Below are positions 14,098-26,724 of a stretch of DNA of 64,000 bases, one piece after another. Location: the NCBI GenBank assembly GCA_023313575.1, contig JAJTTP010000007.1:1-64000 (forward strand). Reading direction: 5' to 3'. The first letter of the stretch is position 1. Every line of letters starts with the position of its first letter. Made by a program: the position numbers and the translations under genes. The stretch is from Eutypella sp. D-1. Its lineage: Eukaryota; Ascomycota; Sordariomycetes; Xylariales; Diatrypaceae. The notes beneath the pieces were generated by a model, which was not told the origin of the DNA, made no database searches, and worked only from the letters and a program-made list of their open reading frames with translations.

Positions 14098-17000
14098 CGG
14101 GTTTTTATATATTTTTAAAGTTATTATATCCTTTTTATTTAACCTTATATTTTATTCGTCCATCCTTTGTTTATACGTTTAAAATTTTCTTTACTTCGTA
14201 TTCGTTTATTTTTATTTCGACATCGTATTCGTTTATTTTTATTTCGACATCGTCTCGTCTTATTTTTATAACGTTTATATTCGTTACGTCCTCGAATAAA
14301 AAAATATAAAAAATTAAATAAATCCTAATTTTTAATAATAAATCCAGCTCGTAATTATTTTTTAATATTTTTTTAATAATTAAGTACGGTCCGATATATT
14401 TATAATCGAGTTTTTTACTAAGTTATTTTATCGTAATGTTTTTTATAACTAAATAAATTATATTTTTTTTCGAAAAAGTTAATCTTTTTAACCTTTTTTA
14501 GTTATAATATCGGCTTATTCGTTAACGTATAAATTCGAGTTCTTCCTTTATTTTTTATATAATTATTTAAATCGTTTTAATATTAACATAACTTTAATAT
14601 TATCCGGTCCTTTTTTATAAACGTTTCGATAAACGTTTAAAGTAAATCCGAAATTAGCGTTAACAGGTATCGTTCGTATACTTTTATAATAAGTTATATT
14701 ATAAGCTAATTATGTAATAAATAACTATTTGATTTAATTATTTTATTTATAATTAATATATTATCGAAAATAAGTTTTTAATATTTAATTAATTCGTTTT
14801 ATTTATCCGTTTATTTAAAGTTTAAAAGCTATTATAAATTTAGGGTTTAATCTTAATCTTATTATAAAACTTTACCAGAATTTTAATACAAATATCATTT
14901 TTTTATCGGAAATAATTTCGAATATAAAGCCGTATATTATTATAATATATCGTAAAAAAATATATATTATTTATTTTACGTCGGTGTTTTCGTTATATAA
15001 GATAAAATAAGAAAATTTTATAAATCGGTTAACGATTATAAATATGCTATCATAACCGTTACATATTACTAAATCTTTTAATATCGGTAATTTAGTAATA
15101 AAATTAAATATAATAAATTTTTATAGTTATTTATTAATTAATAATAATTATAATTCTTTATAAAGTTTATATCGTTTTATTTTAATTTTTCCGCATATAT
15201 TATATTATCGTCGTATTCGTTATATTACTGATTTTATTTTATTAAATTCATAAGTCCGTTATAATTATTTAAAGATTTTATAATTTTTTAAATATCCGTA
15301 TAAAAAATATTCGTGAATTTCCTATATTAACTGTTTTTATAATTCTCGTAATATCTGTATTTTTTTTATTTGCTTTTTTGTTAATAGTTTATTATTATAT
15401 TATTCGATTTATTTATATAAGTTATTTTAAATAATTTTAATAACAACAATTTATCGTTATTCCAGGTATCCTTTTAACGTTTATTAAAATACTGCATATT
15501 TAATTAATATGTATTTTTCTTTTATAACAAATTATTTGCTAATAACATTTGCTTATTTATTTTTTAATCTTTTCTTATAAATAATAATATAATCGAATTT
15601 CGTAAAGTATTTAGCATATCGTAACTGTTTTCCGTTAAAAGCTTAAGTAATAAAAAAATATATAATATTTTTATGGTCGGTATAAATTTTAATTTAATAC
15701 ATATTTTTTATAAGGTAATATTTAAATTCCTTAAATACGTTAATAATAATAAAAAACTCCTTATCGTAAATTAAATAATTAAATTCGGTTTTAATTAATT
15801 TATAAAAGTAAAATGTAATAAAGTGTAATTTTCTTTTTTTATCTCGTTACTTAATTTATGCTCCGAAAACATAATCCGAAGCGTCGGTTTTTAACTTAAT
15901 AAATTCTTTAAAATCGTATATAATAAGTATTAATTCGTTAATAATAACGTTTTTTAATTTTTTAAAAACTTCGTTTATTTTATCAGTTTATATAAACCGT
16001 TTATCTTTTTTTATTAATTCCGTAAAAGGTGTTATAATATGTTTAAATCGTCGTATAAATTTACGATAATAATTTACTAAACCGAAAAAAGCTTATATTT
16101 CCTTTATATTAATAAGCACTTTTTAATTTTTAATAATTACGATTTTCATAAAGTTTATTTTAATATATTCGGGGGTAATAATATATCCGAGGAATTCCAC
16201 TTCTTATATATAAAATACACTTTTTTCAGGTTTTATTAATAAATTAACGTTTTATAATATTTATAATACTTTATATACATATTTTTCGTATTACTTTTTT
16301 AAATTTAAATAAATAAAGATATTATCGAGATAATAAATAACGAAAACATTAAAATATTTTCGTAAAACGTGGTTAATTATATATTAAAACGATACTAATA
16401 CGTTAATTAATTTAAAAAATATAATTAAATATTTAAATAAGCCGTATTTCGTTTTAAAAGCTATTTTCCACTTATTTCCGGGTTTAATTTTAATATAATA
16501 ATATTTATCCTTAAAATTTAAAGTAATAAACCATTTAGCTCCGTATAAACGGTCCTTTATTTTAATAATAAATAATAACGGTATCCGGGTTTTTATAATA
16601 ATTTCGTTTAATTATCGGTAATCGATTATTAATTATAATTTACGGTTTTTTTTTAGCATAAATATGATCGGATATCCGGCTAATAATTTGAATCGTGGAA
16701 TATATCTTTTTGCTAATTTATTTTCGAAGTATTCCCGTAACTTTTTAAATTTAATTTCGTTAAAGTTATAAATTTTATAAAATCATAATGTTTTTTTTTA
16801 TAAAAATAATCTCGTAATTTTATTCGTTATATTATAATAATCCTTTTTTAAATTTTTCGCGAAATATTTTATCGTATTAATAATATTACAATAGCACATT
16901 ACGTATTTATAATAATATAGTCGTTTCTTTTCTAAAATGCTATTAAAAAAACGGAATCGTTATCGGATAAATGTAACGATTTATTTAATCTTTTTTTTAT

Positions 17001-17652
17001 ATCCTTTTTTTTTAATTTATTATATTTTTTTAATAAGGTTTTTATCGTATCCTTATATCCGTACTTACTATCCGTTAAATATTAAGATCTTTTTTTTAAG
17101 TTATTATTAATTTTTAAAAGATAAAGAAATATTATTTAACCAATTTTTCAGTTAATTAATTAATTATATTAATATAGCCATAATTACTTAAAGATTATAT
17201 TATATCTTTTTAAAGGCATAATGTCGAAAATAACGTTTTATTTCTATTTTTCGATATATACGTTAAATTAATCGGTTTTTCGTAATACTTTTTTTTCGTT
17301 ATATTAAAAAGTATAACTTTCGGCTTTTATTATATTATAAAAATGTTATTTCTTTTTTTATAATAACTATAATTTATTACATAATTTCAAAGTTATATAA
17401 TTACTTTCGGCTCCGTTATTTATTATAGTAATATACTAATTATCCTTAACTTTTATTCGTATTATAATATATCCGTATCGTTTTTAAGCTTTTAAAATAG
17501 CTTATAAATATTATATTACGTTTTTAAGCCTTATAATACCGCTTTATAACTTTAATATAAACGGCCTTATCTTTTTAAATCCTTATTATAAACTTATACG
17601 GCATTATACGGGTCGTTATAATATTTTTCCTTATTAGATTTTTCTTATATAT

Positions 17653-18079
17653 TATTATGACCTGGCTAGGTCATTGGGCCCAAATAGGATTAGCATAAAC
17701 AATCCCTGACCATAGCACTGGAAGGGACATACACGATAAAATAAGCCATATTTGGGTCACGTAATAAAAAAAATAGCCTGGATAGCCCAGCTATCCCAAT
17801 AATCTTAGATAGCCTGGATAGCTTAGCTATCTTAACGATCTAACACCTAATATTATATTTTAATATTAGGAATAAAAGATATAAATAATATATAGTTATA
17901 TTTATTACCTTTTTTTTAAATAATTTTTAAGCTTATTAGTTTGTAATATAATTTAATTACTTAAAGCACCTTTTTTTTATTATTACTAAACGTAATTATT
18001 TATTGCTTAAAACTTTAGCATTTTTATTAATATAAACCCTTTAATTAAATTAATAGTTAGGAATAAACCAGCTATTATA
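17653..18079 (+). repeat. E2 5' LTR
   Basis: 427 bp, starting tattatgacctggctagg and ending ccagctattata. The U3 has two palindromic motifs: GGATAGC-CCA-GCTATCC at 17,780-17,796 and a near copy at 17,816-17,832. It is less heavily mutated than the 3' LTR in its first 180 bases. Confidence 0.88.
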
Positions 18080-18099
18080 CGTTATAAGCTTTTATTTAA

Positions 18100-21000
18100 T
18101 AATGTTATTAACTTTAAATAATATCCGATAAAATGTTTTCTTTAAGTTAAAAACTTTAGCAAATTATTAAATTATTACTCGAACGAATCGAACGAATCGA
18201 ATAAACGGTAATTACAGCCGTAATATAAAAAATTACACCCGTTAAATTTAAATTTAAAAAATTTAAACCTTATAATAGCATTACCCCCGTATAACCTTTT
18301 TTTATTACAGCCGTAACTTATTTATATTAATAACGCCATATATTAACCGAAAAAGCCGATAAAATTCTCGATATTGCTTTATATTTTACCGGAAAAATAA
18401 TTTAATGGTTTAAACCTATTTTAAATGCTTTCGTAAAAGTAATAAAAAAAAAAGAATTATAAAAATTAAACGTTTTTTCGAAAAATATAAGAATTTCGTA
18501 AAAAAGGTAAAAGCTAATTACGGAAACCCGGATAAAGCTTAAGCCGTTATATAATAATTTTTAAACTTTAAATAAAAAGGAATAGTTTATATTTATACCG
18601 CGTAATTTAAATAACTTATAATAAAAACTGATTAAAAAAACGATAAATTTTTTATCGACACGTTTTACCGAGGATTTAAAAATACGGTTAAGGATAAGAT
18701 TATTTTATACGATAAACCAGGTATTATTAACGAATTTGTTACTTTAATAATTAAAATCGATAACAGATAATTTAAACGATATTAGGAAAAAAAGGGATAT
18801 TATATATTTAAAGGATTTAAAAAATATTAAAATAATAAAAATTAGGATTAAAAACTTACCGATATATTTTACGGGACGGCATTAGGACTTATATTGTTTA
18901 ATATAATACGAAAGGATAAACGATAAATTAAATGCTATAATTATAATAAAATAAGATATTTTAAAAAAAAATATAAAAAATTTAAACGAAATGGAAATTG
19001 GAAACTTATACCCGAAAAAAAGCAACCTTTTACCGGTAAAAAAACGTTTAAAATAATCCGTTACGTATATTCGGATAATAACATTTATTAATAAGGATTA
19101 TAAAAGGCTAAACGATTAGCTTAAACCGTAACAAAATAATAACGTTAATAATAACAGGATAAATACTTCGATAACGATAAAAAAAAAGCTTTCGCGGAAA
19201 CTTATTTTATAAAAAAAGAAAAAATAAAATAATTATTTAACTAGTTTAAGGAACGATAAAATTATAAATCATAAAAGATATATAGTATTTATATTAAACG
19301 ATTTTAATAACGTTTTAAAAAATAACGATTTAAAATTTATTTATAATGGTTTCGTAATTAAAACAAATTTATTAATTAAAAAATTTAAACTTAAACGCCG
19401 TATTTTTTAAAACACTTTATTAACTGCCGAAAATACGAATGTTATTAACATAAGGAACGAAAAATCGGTATTATTAACCGAATTAAATAAATAGTTAAAA
19501 AAAATTCGATTTTTTATAATAAAAGGAAAACGAAACCGATCGACGATGGTATAAAAAAATTATACGTTATATTAACCGCGTACCGTATAATTAAAAATGG
19601 CCAGAAAAAATGTTTTACCCCGGAGGATATTAAGTATACCATTATAATAAATGTATATATTAAACGTTAAAAGTTATAAAAATCCGGAATAAGATCGAAT
19701 AATAAAAATATAAAATCCGATATTAAAGAAATAAATTATTAAGCGCCGATTTATACGTTTATAAGGATTTATTAAAAAGGATAACCTTTAATAAAATTAG
19801 TTTTAAACATTTTTACAAAGATTTAATAATAAAAAAATAACCGTATGCATAAAAAAAATCCAGTAAGGAAAAACTTTACGATAACCCGCGTAACGTTATA
19901 TAAATTTACGGCAAAAATTTAAAAAAATAAAGCCGTTTATATTAAAGTTATAAAACGGTATTATAAGGTTTAAAAACGTAATATAATATTTATAAGCCAT
20001 TTTAAAAGCTTAAAAACGATACGGATATATTATAATACGAATAAAGGTTAAAAATAATTAATATACCGTTATAATAAATAACGGAGCCGACGGTAATTAT
20101 ATAACTTTAAAACTATGTAATAAATTATAATTATTATAAAAAAAGAAATAATACCTTTATAATATAACAGGAGCCGAAAGTTATGCTTTTAAATACGACG
20201 AAAAAAAAATATTACGGGAAACCGATTAATTCGACGTATATATCGAAAGATAAAAATAAGATGTTATTTTTAACATTATGCTTTTAAAAAGATACGACAT
20301 AATTTTTAAATAATTATAACTGTATTAATATAATCCATTAATTAATTAAAAAACTGGCTAAATAATATTTCCTTATCTTTTAAAAACTGATAATAATTTA
20401 AAAAAGAAATCTTAATACTTAATAGATAATAAATATAGATATAAGGATATAATAAAAACTTTATTAAAAAAAATATAACGAATTAAAAAAAAAGGATATA
20501 AAAAAAGGATTAAACGAATTATTGTATTTATCCGATAACGATTCCGCTTTTTTAATAACATTTAAAAAAAAAAAATACGATAATATTACGAATACGTAAT
20601 GTACCATTATAATATTATTAATACGATAAGGTATTTCGCGAAAAATTTAAAAAAGGATTATTAAACCGTAATAAATGGGATTACGAGATTATTTTTATAA
20701 AAAAAAAAATGTTACGATTTTATAAAATCTATAATTTTAACGAAATCGAATTTAAGGAATTACGAAAATACGTTAAAAATAAGTTAATAAAAAAATATAT
20801 CCGATAATTAAAATTATTAATAAAATACCTTATTATGTTTATGCTTAAAAAAAACGGTAAATTATAATTAATAATTAATTATCGATAATTAAACGAGATT
20901 ACCGTTAAAAACCGAATACCGTTATTATTTATTATTAAAATAAAGGACCGCCTATACGGAGCTAAATAATTTATTACCTTAAACTTTAAAAACGGATATT

Positions 21001-23430
21001 ACTATATTAAAATTAAACCCGGAAATAAATAAAAAATAACTTTTAAAACGAAATACGGTTTATTCGAGTATTTAATTATGCTTTTCGGATTAATTAACAT
21101 ATTAATATCGTTTTAACGCATAATTAACCACGTATTATAAAAATATTTTAATATTTTTATTATTTATTATCTTAACGATATCCTTATTTATTTAAAATTA
21201 GAAAAATAGCATAAAAAGTATATATATAAAGTATTATAAATATTATAAAACGTTAACTTATTAATAAAACCCGAAAAAAGTATATTTTATATATAAAAAA
21301 TGGAATTCCTCGGATATATTATTACCCCCGAATATATTAAAATGGACCTTAAGAAAATCGTAACTATTAAGGACTGGAAAATGCTTATTAATATAAAAGA
21401 AATATAGGCTTTTTTCGGTTTAACAAATTATTATCGGAAATTTATATAACGATTTGGACATATTATAATCCCTTTTACGGAATTAATAAAAAAGGATAAA
21501 CGGTTTATATAAATTAATAAAATAAATAAATCTTTTAAAAAATTAAAAAACGTTATTATTAATAAATTAGTACTTATTATATACGATTTTAAAAAACCTG
21601 TTAAATTAAAAACCGACGTTTTAGATTACGTTTTCGGAGCATAAATTAAATAACGAAATAAAGAAAAAAAATTATATTTTATCGTATTTTATTTTTATAA
21701 ACTTATTAAAACCGAATTTAATTATTTAATTTATAATAAGGAATTTTTTATTATCGTTAACGTATTTAAGGAATTTAGATATTATTTTATAAAAAACATG
21801 CACCAAATTAAAGTTTATACCGATTATAAGAATATTATATATTTTTTTACTATTTAAACCTTTAGCGGAAAATAATTACGATACGTTAAATATTTTACGG
21901 AATTCGATTATATTATTATTTATAAAAAAAGATTAAAAAACGGATAAACAAATGTTATTAGCAGGTAATTTATTATGGAAAAAAAATACATATTAATTAA
22001 GTACGCGATATTTTAATAAACGTTAAAAAAACATTTGGAATAATAATAAATTGCTGCTATTAAAATTATTTAAAATAATTTATATAAATAAATCGAATAA
22101 TATGATAATAAATTATTAATAAAGAAATAAATAAAAAAATTATAAATATTACAAGAATTATAAGAATAATTAATATAAGAAATTTATAAATATTTTTTAT
22201 ACGGATAGTTAAAAAATTATAAAATCCTTAAACGATTATAACGGACTTATATATTCGATAAAATAAAATGAGTAATATAATAAATACGATAACAATATAA
22301 CATATACGGAAAAACCAAAATAAAATAATATAAACCTTACGGAAAATTATAACTATTATTAATTAATAAATAACCATAAAAATCTATTACATTTAATTTT
22401 ATTATTAAATTACCGATATTAAAAAATCCAGTAATATATAACGGTTATAATAATATATTCGTAATCGTTAACCGATTTATAAAGTTTTTTTATTTTATTT
22501 TATATAATAAGGATACCGACGTAAAATAAATGGTATACATTTTTTTATAATATATTATAATAATATACGGCTTTTTATTCGAAATTATCTCCGATAAAAG
22601 AACGATATTTATATTAAAATTTTAATAAAGTTTTATAATAAAATTAAAACTAAACCTTAAATTTACGACGGTTTTTAAATTTTAAGTAAACGGATAAATA
22701 AAACGAATTAATTAAATATTAAAAACTTATTTTCGATAATATATTAATTATAAACAAAATAACTAAATAAAATAGTTATTTATTATATAATTAGCCTATA
22801 ATACAGTTTATTACGAAAATATACGGATAACATTTATTAATATTAATTTCGGATTTATTTTAAACGTTTATCGAAACGTTTATAAAAAAGGACCGGATAA
22901 TATTAAAGCCATGTTAATATTAAAATAACTTAAATAATTATATAAAAAAATAAAGGAAAAACTCGAACTTATACGTTAACGAATAAGCCGATATTATAAT
23001 TAAAAAAGGTTAAAAAAATTAACCTTTTCGGAAAAAGATATAGTTTATTTAGCTATAAAAAACATTATAATAAAATAACCTAATAAAAAACTCGATTATA
23101 AATATATCGGACCGTACCCAGTTATTAAGAAAATATTAAAAAATAATTACGAACTGGATTTATTATTAAAAGTTAAAATTTATTTAATTTTTCATATTTC
23201 CTTATTTAAAAACGTAACGAATATAAACGTTATAAAAATAAAACAAAACGATGTCGAAATAAAAATAAACGAATATGAAATAAAGAAAATTTTAAACGTA
23301 TAAATAAAAAATGGATAAATAAAATATAAAGTTAAATGGAAAAAATATAATAACTCCGAGAATATATAAGAACTTGTTAATTATTTAATAAACGTTTAAC
23401 GTTTTTTAAAAAACTTTTATTAACGCCGAC
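18100..23430 (+). pseudogene. E2 gag-pol with chromodomain (RIP-inactivated)
   Basis: Domains in order: gag capsid-like segment (about 18,380-18,900, with the FTGK..QWFKP-type start at 18,385-18,430), CCHC zinc knuckle beginning at 18,933 (C-Y-N-Y-N-K-I-R-Y-F as mutated), RT with LRLV-DYRQLN near 20,850-20,900, the catalytic YLDD mutated to YLND near 21,160-21,185, RNase H from about 21,605 (TDVLDYVFGA), integrase zinc finger near 22,190-22,310 and core near 22,400-22,780, and a C-terminal chromodomain near 23,290-23,400 with the hallmark YKVKW-K-Y pattern. Stops are all TAA/TAG, matching C-to-T on either strand. The chromodomain would once have directed integration to methylated-histone chromatin (family knowledge), which fits the nesting in older repeats. 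Confidence 0.82.
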
Positions 23431-23892
23431 GGAAACGTTAATAAAAATAATATCTTAATTAAAATTATCCGATATATTTATTTTAAACTAATTAAGATTT
23501 AAAATAATTTTAGGATTTACCGACGTTTTAATAAACCCCGTAAAACGCGTATTTTCCGTTTAACGCTTTTCCTTTTTTAATTTTTTTAAATTATCGATAT
23601 TACGAGAAACCGTTTTTATTATCTTTTCGTATTATATACGCTTTTAACGACGTAAACGGTAAAGTTTTACGTTTACTTTAAAAATTACCTTTTCGGCCTT
23701 TTTTTCCGTAACCTTAAGTTTTAACTTCAGTTTTCGATATTAAAATGTAACTTTTTATAATTACTCCGGATTAAGCTTAAATACGTTATACTAATTCCGG
23801 TTATAACGAATGCACGATAAATAACGAAAAAAGTCCGAGTTAAAAACTTTACATTTTAATTAATAACGTTTATAATAAAAATAAGGAACTAT
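23377..23892 (-). pseudogene. antisense ORF of E2 (172 codons, RIP-broken)
   Basis: The same antisense frame as in E1 and E3: 516 nt from an ATA (mutated ATG) at 23,892 to a TAA at 23,379-23,377, interrupted only by TAA/TAG. The N-terminal aromatic segment, the IDNL..LKK.K coiled-coil stretch, the TENTRFTGF motif and the C-terminal ISDNFN..DIIFINVSVGVNK segment line up with the other copies without frameshift. The middle is of the E3 variant (NPE...RKLKLKLK). Product unrecognised. Confidence 0.55.
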
Positions 23893-24107
23893 ATTAACCG
23901 GATCGGATAATAAAACTGCTGTAAAAAAGGAATTACGTTAAAAAGTTTTACGTTAAAATAAAGAAATTACGCGTTTAAAAATCGATTTATTAACACGACC
24001 AGATATAATAAAAAGGATATAAAATAAAAAGGAAAGAAATACTTATAATAAAGGAGGAATAGGAATAATAGGTTTTAAGGATAAAAACCTTAAAAAAGGA
24101 GAGATTA

Positions 24108-24527
24108 TGTTATAACCTGGTTAGGTTATTAGGCTTAAATAGGATTAGTATAAATAATCCCTAACCATGGCATTAAAAAGGATATACACGATAAGATAAG
24201 CCATATTTAGGTCATGTAATAAAAAAGGATAGCCTGGATAGCCCAGTTATTTTAATAATCCTAAATAGCTTGGATAATTTAGTTATTTTAACGATTTAAT
24301 ATTATATTTTAGTATTAGGAATAAAGGATATAAATAGTATATAGTTATATTTATTACCTTTTTTTTAAATAATTTTTAAATTTATTAGCTTATAATATAA
24401 CTTAATTATTTAAAGCATTTTTTTTTGTTATTACCAAACGTAATTATTTATTATTTAAAACCTTAGCATTTCTGTTAATATAAACCCCTCGATTGGATTA
24501 ATAGTTAGGAATAGACTAGCCATCATA
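24108..24527 (+). repeat. E2 3' LTR
   Basis: 420 bp, starting tgttataacctggttagg and ending gactagccatcata. Same subtype as the 5' LTR at 17,653. The differences between the two are almost all C/T or G/A, as expected from independent RIP. Confidence 0.88.
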
Positions 24528-26295
24528 TCTATACAGTTATTCCTTTATTACTAATTCTTTATAAAAATATTTAAAGCTAATTTTATTAAAGGTTATTTTT
24601 TTTAATAAGTTTTTATAAATATATAAATTAGCATTTAATAGCTTATTTTTTTAACATCGGATTTCGTATTTTTATTACTCGATCTTATTCCGGATCTTTA
24701 AAACTTTTAACGTTTAATATATACATTTATTATAATAACATACTTAATATCCTCCGGGGTAAAATATTTTTTTTAACCATTTTTAACCATACGGTACGCG
24801 GTTAATATAACGCGTGATTTTTTTATATTATCGTTAATCGGTTTCGTTTTTTTTTATTATAAAAAATCGAATCCTTTTTTAACTATTCGTCTAATCCGGT
24901 TAACGATACCGATTTTTCGCTCCTTATATTAATAACATTTATATTTTCGGCAATTAACGGGGTATTTTAAAAAGTATAACGTCCGAGTTTAAATTTCTTA
25001 ACTAATAAATTTATTTGAATTACGAAGTTATTATAAATAAATTTTTAATCGTTATTTTTTAAAACGTTATTAAAATCGTTTAATGTAAATGCCGTACATT
25101 TTTTATAATTTATAATCTTATCGTTTTTTAAACCAGTTAATTAATTATTATTATTTTTTTTTTTATAAAATAGGCTTTTATAAAGGTTTTTTTTTATCGT
25201 TATCGAGATATTTATCTTACTATTATTAACGTTATCGCCTTATTACGGTTTAAGCTAATCGTTTAGCTTTTTATAATCTTTATTAATAGATATTACTGTT
25301 TAAATATATGCGGCGGATCATTTTAAACGTTTTTCCACCGGTAAAAGGTTACTTTCTTTCGGGTACAGGTTTCTAATTTTTATCTCGCTTAAATCCTTTA
25401 TATTCTTTTTTAAAATATCCCATCTTACCATAATTATAATATTTAATATATTATTTACCTTATCGTATTATATCGAGCGATATAAGCTTTAATGCTATCC
25501 CGTGAAATATATCGGTAAGTTTTTAATCTTAAATCTTATTATTTTAATATCCCTTAAATCCTTTAAGTACATAATATCCTTTTTTCTCCTATCGTTATTT
25601 AAATTATTTATTATCGATTTTAATTATTAAAATAATAAATTTATCGAAAATATTTAATCGATTTTATATAATAATTTCGTCCTTAACTAAATCTTTAAAT
25701 CCTCGATAAAATATATCGATAAAAAATTTATTATTAATTTAATTTGTTTTAACGGTAAGTTATTTAAATTACGTAACGTACGTATAAATTACCCCTTTTT
25801 ATTTAAAACTTAAAAGTTATTACGTAACGGTTTAAGCTTTATCCGGATTTCCGTAATTAACTTTTATTTTTTTTACGAAATTTTTATACTTTTTAAAAAC
25901 GCGTTTAATTTCCGTAATTCTTTTTTTCTTTTCCATTCTTACGAAAACATTTAAAATAGGTTTAAACCATTAAATTATCCCTCCGGTAAAATATAACGTA
26001 ATATTAAGAATTTTATTAACCTCCGTAATTATCATATAACGTTATTAATACAGGTAAGTTACGGCTGTAATAAAAAGAAGTTACACGGGGGTAATGCCAT
26101 TATAAAGTCCAAGTTTTTTAAGTTTAAATTTAACGGGTGTAATTTCTTAAGTTACGGCTATAATCGCCGTTTATTTAATTCGTTCGATCCGTTTAAATAA
26201 AAAGTTAATAATCTGTTAAAAATTTTGGCCTAAAAAAAACATAATATCGGATATTATTTAAAGTTAATAACATTATTAAATAAAAGCTTATAACA

Positions 26296-26724
26296 TATAA
26301 CGGCTAATTTATTCTTAAATATTAATTTAATTAAAAGGTATATGTTAATAAAAATATTAAGGTTTTAAGTAATAAATAATTACGTTTAGTAATAATAAAA
26401 AGAAATGCTTTAAGTAATTAAGTTATATTATAAACTAAGGAGTTTAAAAATTATTTAAAAAAGAAATAATAAACGTAATTATATATTATTTATATCCTTT
26501 ATTCCTAATATTAGAATATATAGTTATTATTAAATCGTTAAGATCGCATCCGAATATAACGATCCAATATCGTTAAGATCATTACCGATCTAACCGATCC
26601 TTCCTGGTCGTGTAGCGCATGTGGCTTACTTTAATGTGGCTATCTCTTTCTCCAGAACTTAAGTTAGGGATCTGTTTTTGCTGTGTTAGCCCCACTAGGC
26701 CTAATGGCCCGACCGGTCATAACA
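26296..26724 (-). repeat. E1 5' LTR
   Basis: 429 bp, partner of 12,954-13,383. Its last 150 bases (about 26,575-26,724) are nearly free of RIP: CpA and TpG are common, as in gtagcgcatgtggcttactt. The target duplication gtaaa follows at 26,725. Confidence 0.88.

Larger units (their letters stand above)
17653..24527 (+). mobile_element. E2: Ty3/gypsy chromovirus nested in E1
   Basis: A full-length plus-strand LTR element (about 6.9 kb) inserted in the E1 interior. LTRs lie at 17,653-18,079 and 24,108-24,527. A purine tract, aaaaaaggagaga, precedes the 3' LTR near 24,093-24,105. The flanks are tatat before and tctatac after; compared with the uninterrupted E3 sequence near 37,115-37,135 the target was probably TATAC, with two extra bases at the right end. 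E2 inserted after E1, and E1 after the LINE. Confidence 0.88.
14085..26200 (-). pseudogene. E1 gag-pol (RIP-inactivated, split by E2)
   Basis: Reading from high to low coordinates, in two pieces (26,200-24,528 and 17,652-14,085). A gag capsid-like segment lies near 25,990-25,930, and a zinc knuckle (C-Y-N-Y-G-K-M-G-Y-F as mutated, CCHC originally) near 25,450-25,410. The RT 'VIDYRQLN' block is near 16,640-16,600, the RNase H start of the TDASDYAFGA type near 15,900-15,856, then integrase, and a chromodomain near 14,240-14,100. The chromodomain marks it as a chromovirus. Every domain carries TAA/TAG stops and Asp-to-Asn or His-to-Tyr changes typical of RIP. Confidence 0.8.
12954..26724 (-). 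mobile_element. E1: Ty3/gypsy chromovirus, hosts nested E2
   Basis: An LTR retrotransposon on the minus strand, with LTRs at 12,954-13,383 and 26,296-26,724, starting TGTGACGG and ending ATAACA in window orientation. A perfect 5-bp duplication, gtaaa, flanks it (12,949-12,953 and 26,725-26,729), and the empty site exists in LINE copy A at 9,581-9,600. The inside is interrupted by element E2 (17,653-24,527). A purine-rich tract lies against the 3' LTR (about 13,384-13,400 on the minus strand). Removing E2 leaves an element of about 6.9 kb, like E2, E3 and E4. Confidence 0.9.
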
